A DNA stretch of 64,000 bases from NCBI GenBank assembly GCA_021173225.1, contig JAJOLK010000013.1, positions 47,212 to 111,211 on the forward strand. The letters run 5' to 3'. Source of the stretch: Phycisphaerales bacterium PN19_bin_20 (lineage in GTDB: Bacteria > Planctomycetota > Phycisphaerae > Phycisphaerales > UBA1924). Positions 26,459 to 34,860 of this stretch are shown here, piece after piece (positions within the stretch are counted from its first letter, which is position 1; each line of letters starts with the position of its first letter). The notes under the pieces were generated by a model. That model was not told the origin of the DNA. It was given only the letters and a program-made list of their open reading frames with translations, and did no database searches. The translations under genes and the position numbers were made by a program.

Positions 26459-26511
26459 AACTTGCGACTCTCGAGACTTGTGACTCTTGGAACTTGCGAC
26501 TCTTTGAACGT
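26459..26511. repeat. Three imperfect direct repeats of ACTTG(C/T)GACTCT
   Basis: The unit occurs three times at a period of about 17 bases, just upstream of the start of the 24850-26433 gene (minus strand unit AGAGTCGCAAGT). It could be a protein-binding array or a 5' leader element. Confidence 0.7.
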
Positions 26512-26690
26512 TACGGCACCCGTCGATCAGGCCGAGGATTCCCGGCCCGTCGCGCCCCCTGGCGTCTCCTGACCAGTGAGCTAAGGCTCTTGGTCATCTA
26601 CGAGTTCGAGGGCCTGAAGAATCAGACGCACCAACGATCGGGCGGTTCTGACTTGGTGCTAGATCTTACCGGTACGGCTTATTTGGACCC

Positions 26691-28070
26691 CTAAGTGAGC
26701 CCGTAACCACCATTTGCCAGAAGCGTGCGGGCCAAGGTTAAGGCCGTCGCCTTCGGATCCGGCACGTCCGAGAAGTCTTCGGCCAGTTGTCGATCAAAGA
26801 CTGCGTCAAGCACGATCTTGAACATAGGCCCAGATTGGGCACCCAATCGAAGCAGATCGCCACCATTGACCAGTGGTTCCGGTGCGATGCCTGAAGCTGA
26901 CGCTCGGCGCAGCCCCACTTGATTGAGTACCCGATCGGCCAGAATCGGGTCTGTCGCGCGCCGTAACCAGAGCGCCTCAGAAAAGCCCGCCCGGGCAATT
27001 GACCGCTTTTGCTCGTGCGACGGACGATCCAACCACTCGGGCGTCAGGTCGCGAAAGGCGCTGAGCACCCGCTGAAGGGTCGCGGCCTCGTCATTAGAGA
27101 GGCACAGGGCCCGGCGCAGCCGGCGCGTGGTAGATTCGGGGTTGGGCTCAAAGCCTGCGGCGTGGTTGCGATCCGCGGCCCACGCGGCGAGGGCGACGCC
27201 GGGGTAGAGCTCCTCTGGCGCTGGGCACTCGCCGGGGAACTGGCCGCGCCCATCGGGCAGTCCGGTGAGCCCGGGCTCGGGCAAGGCCAAAAGCCTTGGC
27301 AGCGCGGCGCGGGTCGGGGCCTCGTCAAGCGCGGGCGCATCGAGTGCGTGCTGCTGTAGAAGGTCGGCGGCGACTGCGCGTGAGCGGTGCATGAGCATTC
27401 GGCGAAGCTCGGCACCGACGCGCTCGCGCGACACGCCGCGGAGGCTGCCGGCATCGCGCGTCAGGGCGGCACTGGTCGCCGGTTCAATCGTGAAGCCCAG
27501 GCGCGCGGCAAACCGCACGGCACGCAGGGCGCGCAGATGGTCCTCAGCCAGGCGCTGGACCGGATCACCCACGGCACGCAGGATGTTGGCCATCAGGTCA
27601 GCCAGCCCGCCGACCAGGTCGAGCACGCGTCCGCCCAGGGGTGAGGCAGTGTGCTGCGGGCTCGGGGCGGTTTCAAGCGGGTCAAGAAACAGGGCGTTGA
27701 TCGTGAAGTCGCGTCTCTGGGCGTCGGCGTGCTTATCAGCGAAGGTGACGTGGTCGGGGCGGCGCGCGTCGGCGTACGTGCCATCGGAGCGGAAGGTGGC
27801 GACCTCGATGGCGCAGCGCGCGGCGCGGAGGTTGACGGGGACGAGCACGACGCCAAAGCTGGCCCCGACCTGGATGGTGCCATGGAACAGGGCGGTAACG
27901 CGCGCGGGCGTGGCGTCGGTGGCGACGTCGTAATCGGTGGGGTGCAGGCCGAGCAGCTCGTCACGGACGCACCCGCCGGCGAAGTAAGCCTCGTGCCCCG
28001 CGTCGCGCAGCGTGCGCACGACCTGCGTGGCGGCGTCGCGGGCGAGCTGTGGGTCTTGCGCGCGGGCCAT
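26691..28070 (-). CDS. CCA-adding tRNA nucleotidyltransferase / poly(A) polymerase family
   Basis: The 459-aa protein, from ATG 28070, has the class II nucleotidyltransferase core: AYFAGGCVRDELLG followed by TDYDVATDA with the two metal-binding aspartates, then RRDFTINALF and the nucleotide-recognition segment EDHLRALRAVRFAARLGFTIEP. It adds CCA to tRNA 3' ends or A tails to RNA; the tRNA-Ser in this window has no encoded CCA, so such an enzyme is needed. The C-terminal half is helical and diverged. The ORF track's first 22 residues are not credible. It is divergent from the MntR-like gene, only 37 bases away. Confidence 0.92.
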   Translation of the reverse strand: MARAQDPQLARDAATQVVRTLRDAGHEAYFAGGCVRDELLGLHPTDYDVATDATPARVTALFHGTIQVGASFGVVLVPVNLRAARCAIEVATFRSDGTYADARRPDHVTFADKHADAQRRDFTINALFLDPLETAPSPQHTASPLGGRVLDLVGGLADLMANILRAVGDPVQRLAEDHLRALRAVRFAARLGFTIEPATSAALTRDAGSLRGVSRERVGAELRRMLMHRSRAVAADLLQQHALDAPALDEAPTRAALPRLLALPEPGLTGLPDGRGQFPGECPAPEELYPGVALAAWAADRNHAAGFEPNPESTTRRLRRALCLSNDEAATLQRVLSAFRDLTPEWLDRPSHEQKRSIARAGFSEALWLRRATDPILADRVLNQVGLRRASASGIAPEPLVNGGDLLRLGAQSGPMFKIVLDAVFDRQLAEDFSDVPDPKATALTLARTLLANGGYGLT

Positions 28071-28107
28071 GGCGGAGCCAGCATAGAGCCCGCTACTCTG
28101 GCCCGTG

Positions 28108-28527
28108 ATGGGCAAGGGGCGTGACAATCTTGACACGGCGCCGGCGTTCGCAGGGACGCGCGCGGCCCATCGGGCTGAGCGGGCCGAGGATTACGTCGAG
28201 GCGATAGCGCTGCTCTCGGTCAAACGCGGCGCGGCGCGCGTCACCGATCTGGCACGGCACATGGGCGTCAGCCACGTCACCGTCTCGCGCACGCTGCGGA
28301 GGATTGCCGGCGAGGGGCTGGTGATGTTCACCCCGCGGTCGCCGATTGAGCTGACGGCGGCGGGCGTGCGGCTGGCGCGGCGCAGCGCGGCGCGGCACGA
28401 GGTGGTCGTGGCCTTCTTGCTGCACCTGGGCGTTCCGCTGCGGGTCGCGCTGGTCGATAGCGAAGGGCTTGAGCACCATGTGTCAGAGGCTACTATCAGG
28501 GCGATGCGCCGGGCGATTAAGCGCTGA
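28108..28527 (+). CDS. MntR/DtxR-family metal-dependent transcriptional regulator
   Basis: The 139-aa protein begins at ATG 28108 (GTG 28105 is possible). It carries a DtxR winged helix: RAEDYVEAIALL, the recognition helix in VTDLARHMGVSHVTVSRTLRRI, then the wing and ELTAAGVRLARRSAARHEVVVAFLLHLGVP. The last part (DSEGLEHHVSEATIRAM) carries the Glu-His-His metal-site residues typical of manganese regulators. It should bind DNA as a dimer when Mn2+ is plentiful and repress uptake genes. A Mn-type ABC transporter lies at 51.2-54.7 kb, a plausible target. The 3' end overlaps the YjfB-like gene on the other strand by 11 bases. Confidence 0.9.
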   Translation: MGKGRDNLDTAPAFAGTRAAHRAERAEDYVEAIALLSVKRGAARVTDLARHMGVSHVTVSRTLRRIAGEGLVMFTPRSPIELTAAGVRLARRSAARHEVVVAFLLHLGVPLRVALVDSEGLEHHVSEATIRAMRRAIKR

Positions 28528-28726
28528 CGTCGAGTGCGCCGGAGCCCTTGGCGAGCTGCGAGATCTGGGCTTGTGCTTGAGCCGTGGCGGCCTTGAGAAG
28601 GTCGACGGCCTGCTGGCCCTGATCTTTTTGCGTGTCCATCAGCACCTTGGTGGCCTTGAGGGCCGCCTGCTGACTGACCTGAGCCTGTTTGAAGGCGACC
28701 ACGCTGCCGACGCTTGAAAGGTCCAT
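28517..28726 (-). CDS. YjfB-family small protein (putative motility-associated)
   Basis: Within the larger track ORF only the last 69 codons look real, starting at ATG 28726: MDLSSVGSVVAFKQAQVSQQ, then a Gln/Ala-rich amphipathic helix ending LAKGSGALDVSA. This matches the short YjfB family, listed as putative motility proteins. It is likely a cytosolic or flagellum-linked coiled peptide. No ribosome binding site of note. Stop codon overlaps mntR's end convergently. Confidence 0.7.
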   Translation of the reverse strand: MDLSSVGSVVAFKQAQVSQQAALKATKVLMDTQKDQGQQAVDLLKAATAQAQAQISQLAKGSGALDVSA

Positions 28727-29057
28727 ACTGGGAGCATCGGTCGGCCTGGCGATCGCCGTGAGGTCAAACTCTGAATCGAGAGACTGTTTGTAGTTTGATT
28801 GGGTAGGCCGGCCCACAGTTCGGCGGCTCGGTTGGCGGAACCCTGTGGGCGGCGGCGGCGAATGGGCCCGGCGGCCCGCTGTGAGCATTAGGGGGCGTCG
28901 GTCGGCGGATTGGGTTTGATCTTTGCGGTCAGGGCCGCTACAAAACCTTCTCCAAGCCCGACGGCAACAGGTAGATCGTTGGGCGGCGGGGCGGTGGTGG
29001 TGGGTGTTCGGTGAGCTTTTTGCGCTCCCGCTGGTGGGTGCGCAGCAGGAGTCTTCC
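28727..29057. other. Intergenic region upstream of the 95-aa lipoprotein
   Basis: 330 bases, no gene. A long-armed inverted repeat CCCACAG...CTGTGGG occurs around 28813-28850 on either side of a GC-rich loop; it could form a weak stem. Confidence 0.4.
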
Positions 29058-29345
29058 ATGCGTCGCTCGGCCCGCCAGATCGTTTCTTCGTGCTCCGTTG
29101 CCTCTATTGCCGTCCTCGGCATTACGGCCGTGGCGCTGACCGCCGGCGGATGCCAGAGCACGCAGCTCGAAGGGATCCGCGCCGATCCCTCGCCGGTGGA
29201 GGTCTCCGAGACTGAGCGCTGGGACGACATCAAGAACCAGATGACTGTCACGAGTGACACGAATCTGCGGCTGATGTGGAGCGACATGGGGCGGTTGTGG
29301 CTCTTTGACCGCCCCAGCCGCCTGGCCCCCGCGCCGATGCGGTAA
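29058..29345 (+). CDS. Small predicted lipoprotein
   Basis: From ATG 29058, with GGAG about 6 bases upstream, the product is 95 aa: basic N-region (MRRSARQ), hydrophobic core (SIAVLGITAVAL) and lipobox A-G-G-C. The mature peptide of about 60 residues is charged and contains WDDIKNQMTVTSDTNLRLMWSDMGRLWLFDRPSR. No family recognised. The ORF track's start 45 codons upstream is not needed. The gene stands alone and probably encodes an outer-membrane or periplasm-anchored peptide. Confidence 0.72.
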   Translation: MRRSARQIVSSCSVASIAVLGITAVALTAGGCQSTQLEGIRADPSPVEVSETERWDDIKNQMTVTSDTNLRLMWSDMGRLWLFDRPSRLAPAPMR

Positions 29346-29523
29346 GTGACGAGGCCGAGGGCCACGGGAACAAGGGAACAGGGGATCAAGGGAAGGGGTA
29401 GGGCCCGCTTCCCGACTTGTCATTGCGCGGGATGGATTGAAGTCCTACCGTCGCGAGGCCCACAAGGCGGGTTGGAAAGCCCGCGCTACGGAATGCAAGG
29501 TCAAAGGCAAAGGCCACGTCCGT

Positions 29524-29634
29524 GCAGCATCCGGTGGTGAAGCGGTTGATGGACACTTTCAGGTCATCGGCGGTGAACTCACCGTCGGGGCCGATGGTCC
29601 CGCCGGGCCCGGCAATGTCGGCTCGTGGCTGACA
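29524..29634 (-). pseudogene. Remnant of a dockerin module
   Basis: On the minus strand this reads A-D-I-A-G-P-G ... D-G-E-F-T-A-D-D-L-K-V-S-I-N-R-F-T-T-G-C. It aligns closely with the second dockerin repeat of the gene at 7914 (ADIAGSG ... DGEFTADDIIVFISRFTAGC). The usual terminal C-P-stop is lost, and no signal peptide or start is joined to it. It is a fossil gene end in an otherwise empty 690-base gap (29346-30037), where no other gene was seen. Confidence 0.75.
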
Positions 29635-30037
29635 CGCACAAGCACACTTGCAACGGTGTCCTAGGCGGCGGGCTTCGAACGGCGAAGGAGTCGCTTTAAG
29701 GTCGTGTTGTCAAGCCTCGGCACAAAGCCTGCTGCCGCGCTTAATCCTTCGTCGACGCGCGACGGTGGCCCGGGGGCGCACTCGCGTCTTCGGGCTTCCA
29801 CCTCAACCATAGCAAAGTGATCGCGGCGGCTTGTCAAGTCTAAATCACCGCAACCGGCATAGGGATCTATGTTGATCAACGCGAGCGGTCTTCGTATGGA
29901 TCGCGGTCGGTAGAGATGTAGCGAGACGATGGTGCAACCGAGCCCGCTGCGGTGATCCTGAAAAGGTCACCGGCGGTCGGTCCACGGTCACGTGGTCCCG
30001 ACCACACTCGGGTTTTTCATCGAGTACCATCGGCCCT

Positions 30038-31174
30038 ATGCGCGTACTGGTCACCGGTCAGATTGGGATGGACAAGAAGCCCTACCTGCAGAAGGTCGTT
30101 GAGTTTGCCGGCCAGCAGGGCGAGCAGATCGACGTCTACCACATCGGCGACCTGATGTACGCCGAGGCCAGGGACGTCCGCCCCGGCACGATCCTGAACC
30201 TGCCGATCAGCCGCCTCGACAGCCTGCGCCGCGCGGCGTTCAAGGACGTCATCACCCACAGCCGCGACACCAAGAACGTCATCCTCAACACGCACGCGAC
30301 CTTCCGCTGGCGTCACGGGCTGTTCGCGGCGTTCGACTGGGACCAGATTGCCGCGTTCAGGCCCGACGTCTGCGTCTGCCTGGTCGACAACATCGAGGTC
30401 GTCCACCACCGCGTGCACAAGGACTACGAGATCGACGCGACGCTCAAGGACTGCATGGTCTGGCGCGAGGAAGAGATCCTGGCCACTGAGCTGCTGGCCA
30501 AAAGCATTCCCGGGTGTCAGTTCTACATCCTCAGCCGTGGTCGGCACGTGAGCACGACGGGGACGATGTTCCGCCTGGCATGCCGCCCGCAGATGCGCAA
30601 GGTGTACCCGAGCTTCCCGATGAGCCACGTTGTGGACATGCCCGAGGTGCTGGCGGAGATCGACGCGTTCAGGGCCAAGCTCGCCGAGCACTTCATCGCG
30701 TTTGACCCCGGTGATGTGGACGAGAAGCTGCTGCTTGAGCGGGCGATCGCCGCGGCCCGCGAGGGCAAGGAGTTTTTGGATGTCAGCCCGCACAGCTTCG
30801 GGGGCAGCAAGGCCGCGAGCGGCGCGATTCGCGTGCGCGTGCGCGAGGTGCTGGATATCGCCGGCGACATCGACGGGCAGATTTACATGCGCGACTTCAA
30901 GCTGATCGACCAGAGCGACATGATCGTCAGCCTGGTGCCCGAGCTACCCGGCGTTGGCGGCAAGGACATCCCCGGGCTCTCCAGCGGCGTCGAGCGTGAG
31001 CTGCAGCACGCCTGGGAGCACACCAAAGAGGTCTATGTGGTGTGGAAGCCCAAGAAGCACCCCAGCCCGTTCATCACCGAGACGGCGACCAAGGTCTTCA
31101 AGAGCGTCGAGGAGAGCCTCGCCTACTTCGAGGCCAAGGGCATGTTCCCGGCCAAGAACCTCTTTGGCCATTAA
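30038..31174 (+). CDS. P-loop nucleoside-kinase-like protein with a deoxyribosyltransferase-like C-terminal domain
   Basis: The 378-aa product starts MRVLVTGQIGMDKKPYLQKVVEF: a beta-strand and P-loop-like turn resembling archaeal adenylate kinase (VTGVPGVGK), but with G-M-D-K-K instead of G-x-G-K-S/T. The kinase-like part runs to about residue 200. From about residue 285 the sequence (YMRDFKLIDQSDMIVSLVPELPG, then GVERELQHAWEHTKEVYVVWKPKK) resembles nucleoside 2-deoxyribosyltransferases, with an acidic stretch and an E-x-x-H/A-like motif. A nucleotide-metabolism role is inferred. No neighbours support it; it stands alone. Start ATG 30038. Confidence 0.6.
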   Translation: MRVLVTGQIGMDKKPYLQKVVEFAGQQGEQIDVYHIGDLMYAEARDVRPGTILNLPISRLDSLRRAAFKDVITHSRDTKNVILNTHATFRWRHGLFAAFDWDQIAAFRPDVCVCLVDNIEVVHHRVHKDYEIDATLKDCMVWREEEILATELLAKSIPGCQFYILSRGRHVSTTGTMFRLACRPQMRKVYPSFPMSHVVDMPEVLAEIDAFRAKLAEHFIAFDPGDVDEKLLLERAIAAAREGKEFLDVSPHSFGGSKAASGAIRVRVREVLDIAGDIDGQIYMRDFKLIDQSDMIVSLVPELPGVGGKDIPGLSSGVERELQHAWEHTKEVYVVWKPKKHPSPFITETATKVFKSVEESLAYFEAKGMFPAKNLFGH

Positions 31175-31650
31175 TCCGGCTGATCGGATGATTGACCGGT
31201 ATAATTACGTACACATTTGGCCTGCACACCCCGCGCTTTCGCGTTTTGTTCGCATTTCGTTTGTGAAGAACGCGCAAAACTTGGCATCAACCTGAGGCAG
31301 ACTAGCTGGGCTGACCGTAGATCGTGCTGTACCCTAAGGGCGGGCCAGGATGGCCTGCGGCGGTCGGGCAGTTGAGAAGTTTGAGCCCGGTGCTGGAGGA
31401 GGTCTTTGGTCGTCTGCTTGGCACTTTCAAGCGTTGGCATGCGGCTTTGTTGATGAGTCGGGCCCGTGCCAGCGCGGCAGGGGCATGGCGATCGGTGCGG
31501 GTGGGGTCGTTGGCGCTGGTGGGTGGTGGTTGGTGGGTGGTGGTTGGTGGGTGATGGTGGTGTTGGGCGGGGTGCGTCTGACGGCGCGCTGGCCGCGGGG
31601 GATGGATCGGCGGAGTTCCTTTGGATCGCATTCACACGGAGATGAAGATC
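31175..31650. other. Non-coding leader region with TATAAT and G-rich repeat
   Basis: TATAAT at 31200-31205 has no good -35 box at the right spacing. From about 31519 to 31560 the plus strand holds repeated GGTGGGTGGTGGTT units, enough G-runs for a G-quadruplex, about 100 bases ahead of the large secreted gene. No gene seen. Confidence 0.5.
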
Positions 31651-34485
31651 ATGAAGCGTTCAGCATTCGCGTTTGTCACGGCGGCGGCCCTGCTGGCTTC
31701 GGCCGGTCAGGCTCAGGTGGTGATCAGCCAGCTTTACGGCGGCGGCGGCGGCTCGGGCCCGTACATTGAGGACTTCGCGGTCCTGTTCAACCGTGGCAAC
31801 GCCCCGGTGACGCTGAACAACGCCGGCTTGTTCTACGCCAGCGCAACGGGCCAGTTCACTCCGGCGGCGAACCAGCGGGTCCGACTTCCGGTCAGCCTGA
31901 CGATCCCGGCGGGCGCTTCGTACCTGGTGATCCTGAACAACACGGGAGGCGAAAGCCCCAGCATTACGTCCACCGACATTTTCCCCGGCACGCCGCTAGC
32001 GGCTGACTTCACCGGCCCGGGCAGCACGGTGGCGGGTGCGCCCGCTGGCGTGATCTCCGCGAGCCAAACCACCGGCAAGTTCGCGCTGATCGACGGGTTT
32101 AACTGGGCCATCACGGTGCCTCTCACGGCGTTCCCGACGACAAACTCGCCCACGCCCGCGGTCGGCACCGTGGTTGACTTCGTCGGCTATGGCGGGGCGA
32201 ACAACAGCGAGGGCCTCTCGCCCGCGCCGGCGACGACGAACACGACGTTCTTGGTCCGCAACAACCTCGGCTGTGACGACACCAACGTCAACAGCAGCGA
32301 CTTTGCCGCGGTGCCTGTGGGCCTGACCAACAACGTCAACCCGATCCGGAGCAGCCAGATCGGCCTGAACCTCTGCGGTGTGCCCGTGGCGGACTTGACC
32401 ACGACGATCATCGGCCCGAACTGCGGGACCCTCAGCACAGGCAGCCCGGCGGCCCTGACTGTGACGGTGACCAACAACGGCTTGCTGACGGCAGCGGGCA
32501 CGCAGGCCACGGTGGTCCTGCCCAGCAACCTGACGTTCGTCAACGCCACCGGCGGCACGACCAGCTACGACAATGGCACCCGCACGTTGAGCTGGACGGT
32601 TGGCAGCCTTCCGGGTGCTGGTGGCGCGAGCGCCCTGACGGTCAACGCGACCGTTGCGGGTGGCGGCACCACGCTGGTGAGCAGCAACGCGAGCACAACG
32701 ACGATTGAGCCGAACGTCGCGAACAACCCGGGCCGATACCGGAACTTCGTGGCCTTCAGCGGCACGGGCTATACCACCGCGGTGACCCCGCTGCTGGTGG
32801 CGGTGCCCCTCGCGTTCGAGACGGCGACTGGGTTTAACGCCGGTGCGCTGGGCGAGGTGACCGACTCGCTCAATACCACGCTGCGGATCCGCACGATCCC
32901 CGGGCGTCCGCAGGCCTCGGCCGACGGCACCCGGTTCGCGTTCTGGGCTGATACCTCGGCGGGTGACTCGGGCGGCCCCGCGCTGAACTTTGACGGGTTC
33001 CTGTACGCCGGCGAGATCACCGGCGGCGGCGTGACCAAGACGTTCATCACCGGCGAGAGCCTGGGGCTTGACGGGCAGTTTGTGCGTGACGGTGTGACCT
33101 TCGCCTCACAGACAACTGTGCCGGCGATCAACAACGCGGGTGACTTCGCGTTCGCGACGCAAAGGAGCACGAGCAACATGACCGGCGAGGTCATCTCGGG
33201 CGTGGTGGTCAAGGGCAACGTGGCGACCCCCGCTGCGCTGACGGTCGTCGCCCGCCAGGGTGATCCGGTTGCGGGCATCGCGGGTATCGCCACGGGCGTG
33301 AACTGGGCCGGGTTCTTCGGGAGCACGAGCGTCTCGACCGCCGGCGACGTGGCCTTCACGGGCCAGTTGAGCGGGACGGGCGTGACGGCGAACGGGACGG
33401 GCGCCAGCACGGTGCTGGGCAACGACTTTGTTGCCGTTCGCGGCACCACGCTGGTGGCCCGCAAGAACACGAACCCGGGCTTTGTGCCCACGGGCAGCCA
33501 AGGCACCGTTGCGGGCCTGGGCTATGCGTTGCTGAGTGACAACCTGCGTGACGGGCTGGGCTTCCAGGTTGATGCCAGCGGCACCAACACGCTGGTCTTT
33601 GGCGCGCTGGGCAGCGCCCGGACGCCCACCGGCGGGATCAACCCCGTCGACGCGACGGTGCTGGTGGTCAACGGCGAGGTGAAGCTGCAGGAGAACTTTA
33701 CGATCGCTGGCAGCGGGCTGGCCGGCACGCTGGACGTTGGCTCACCGATCGAGTTCGCGGCTCTCACGCCCGACGGCAACTGGCTGGCCTTCGGTGACTT
33801 TGAGGCGGCGCCCGTGACGGGCAACGGGCAGGACTGGGCCGTGCGTAACGGCACGGTTGTGGCCCGCAGCGGTGACGCGATTGTGCCGAGCTCTAGTGAG
33901 ACATGGAGCGATGTGGCGCTGAGCCGCACGTTTACTTCGATGGCGGGGCTGGGCAATGACTTTGTGGTCATGGGCCTGAGCAGCAACGCGGATCGGGCGA
34001 CCGACGGCGTGGCGGTCTGGGGCAACGGCAACTTGCGTCAAGTGCTGGTGCGTGAGGGGCAGCCCATCACGGTCAACGGGACGCAGTTCGCCATCGGGTT
34101 CATCCCGAACTTCCGCGGGCAGGCGTGGCTGACCAGCGATCGCCGGATGGTCATGTACGTGAGCCTCTACCAGGGCACCAACGTGTGCGCCGACAGCTTC
34201 ACCGGCGTGCCCTCGGCGCTGATCAGCATGCCGCTGCCCAGCGTTGGGCCGGTCGCTTGCGGCCCGTCTGACATCGCTGGCCCCGGCCCCGTCGGCGGCT
34301 TCGACGGCGAGCTGACGGCCGACGACATCATCTTCTTCATCACCAACTTCACCAGCAACGACCTGGCGGTGGCTGACGTGGCCAGCCCGGGCCCGACGCC
34401 CGGCGGCGACGGCGAGCTGACGGCCGACGACATCATCCTGTTCATCAACCGCTTCACGCAGTTCTCTACCAGCGGGTGCCCGTGA
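31651..34485 (+). CDS. Large secreted protein: lamin-tail-like, DUF11-like and dockerin modules
   Basis: From ATG 31651 (GGAG 9 bases upstream) the product is 944 aa with a signal peptide (MKRSAFAFVTAAALLASAGQA). Residues about 20-225 resemble a lamin-tail domain, starting VVISQLYGGGGG. Residues about 240-355 look like a DUF11 repeat (LTVTVTNNGLLTAAGTQATVVLP). The large middle part (about 360-850) contains repeated strand-rich blocks such as FAFWADTSAGDSGG. The C-terminus has two D-G-E-L-T-A-D-D-I-I dockerin repeats ending S-G-C-P. It probably acts at the cell surface or outside; export via the T2SS at 41.5 kb is plausible but unproven. Confidence 0.82.
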   Translation: MKRSAFAFVTAAALLASAGQAQVVISQLYGGGGGSGPYIEDFAVLFNRGNAPVTLNNAGLFYASATGQFTPAANQRVRLPVSLTIPAGASYLVILNNTGGESPSITSTDIFPGTPLAADFTGPGSTVAGAPAGVISASQTTGKFALIDGFNWAITVPLTAFPTTNSPTPAVGTVVDFVGYGGANNSEGLSPAPATTNTTFLVRNNLGCDDTNVNSSDFAAVPVGLTNNVNPIRSSQIGLNLCGVPVADLTTTIIGPNCGTLSTGSPAALTVTVTNNGLLTAAGTQATVVLPSNLTFVNATGGTTSYDNGTRTLSWTVGSLPGAGGASALTVNATVAGGGTTLVSSNASTTTIEPNVANNPGRYRNFVAFSGTGYTTAVTPLLVAVPLAFETATGFNAGALGEVTDSLNTTLRIRTIPGRPQASADGTRFAFWADTSAGDSGGPALNFDGFLYAGEITGGGVTKTFITGESLGLDGQFVRDGVTFASQTTVPAINNAGDFAFATQRSTSNMTGEVISGVVVKGNVATPAALTVVARQGDPVAGIAGIATGVNWAGFFGSTSVSTAGDVAFTGQLSGTGVTANGTGASTVLGNDFVAVRGTTLVARKNTNPGFVPTGSQGTVAGLGYALLSDNLRDGLGFQVDASGTNTLVFGALGSARTPTGGINPVDATVLVVNGEVKLQENFTIAGSGLAGTLDVGSPIEFAALTPDGNWLAFGDFEAAPVTGNGQDWAVRNGTVVARSGDAIVPSSSETWSDVALSRTFTSMAGLGNDFVVMGLSSNADRATDGVAVWGNGNLRQVLVREGQPITVNGTQFAIGFIPNFRGQAWLTSDRRMVMYVSLYQGTNVCADSFTGVPSALISMPLPSVGPVACGPSDIAGPGPVGGFDGELTADDIIFFITNFTSNDLAVADVASPGPTPGGDGELTADDIILFINRFTQFSTSGCP

Positions 34486-34571
34486 TGCCTGACGGACGCC
34501 GAGGGTGGCCCGGAGGGTTGCTGTGTTGCGGGGCGGCGTCTGTGTGAGCAAGTGATTGACTGAAACTTTCG

Positions 34572-34610
34572 AGGCCCCTGCACGCGTGTGCGGGGGCCTG
34601 TTTGTTTTTG
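34572..34610 (+). terminator. Rho-independent terminator after the large secreted gene
   Basis: AGGCCCC (34572-34578) pairs with GGGGCCT (34593-34599), followed by GTTTGTTTTT. It lies 87 bases after the stop. The rest of the gap to 34860 holds no gene. Confidence 0.85.
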
Positions 34611-34860
34611 CGCGATAGTATGATAATGCGTGAGGCGTGCCCAGAGAGTGGCAACGCGCAGGCCGCAGCAGAGGTTCGGCGGCTTTGCGGGAACTCGCTC
34701 AGGGACTCATCACGGCCGGGGACGATCGCCTTCGGCGGGGATAAGAGGCGGCCAGCGGAAGACCTAATAATAAAGCAAGCTGCGAGGTTGTGATTGTGCA
34801 CCTGCGTGTATTGCGTCTGCAAGCGTGTTGCGTGTGTGTGTGGCCGCGTGTGAAGAGCGC

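Noticed and set aside
29661-29879. 72-codon minus-strand ORF ending in a basic C-terminus
   Set aside because: Looks a little like a sorting tail, but there is no signal peptide, no ribosome binding site and no family match.
31171-31635. Minus-strand Pro/His/Thr-rich ORFs
   Set aside because: They are the complement of the G-rich repeat and have no domain or start signal.
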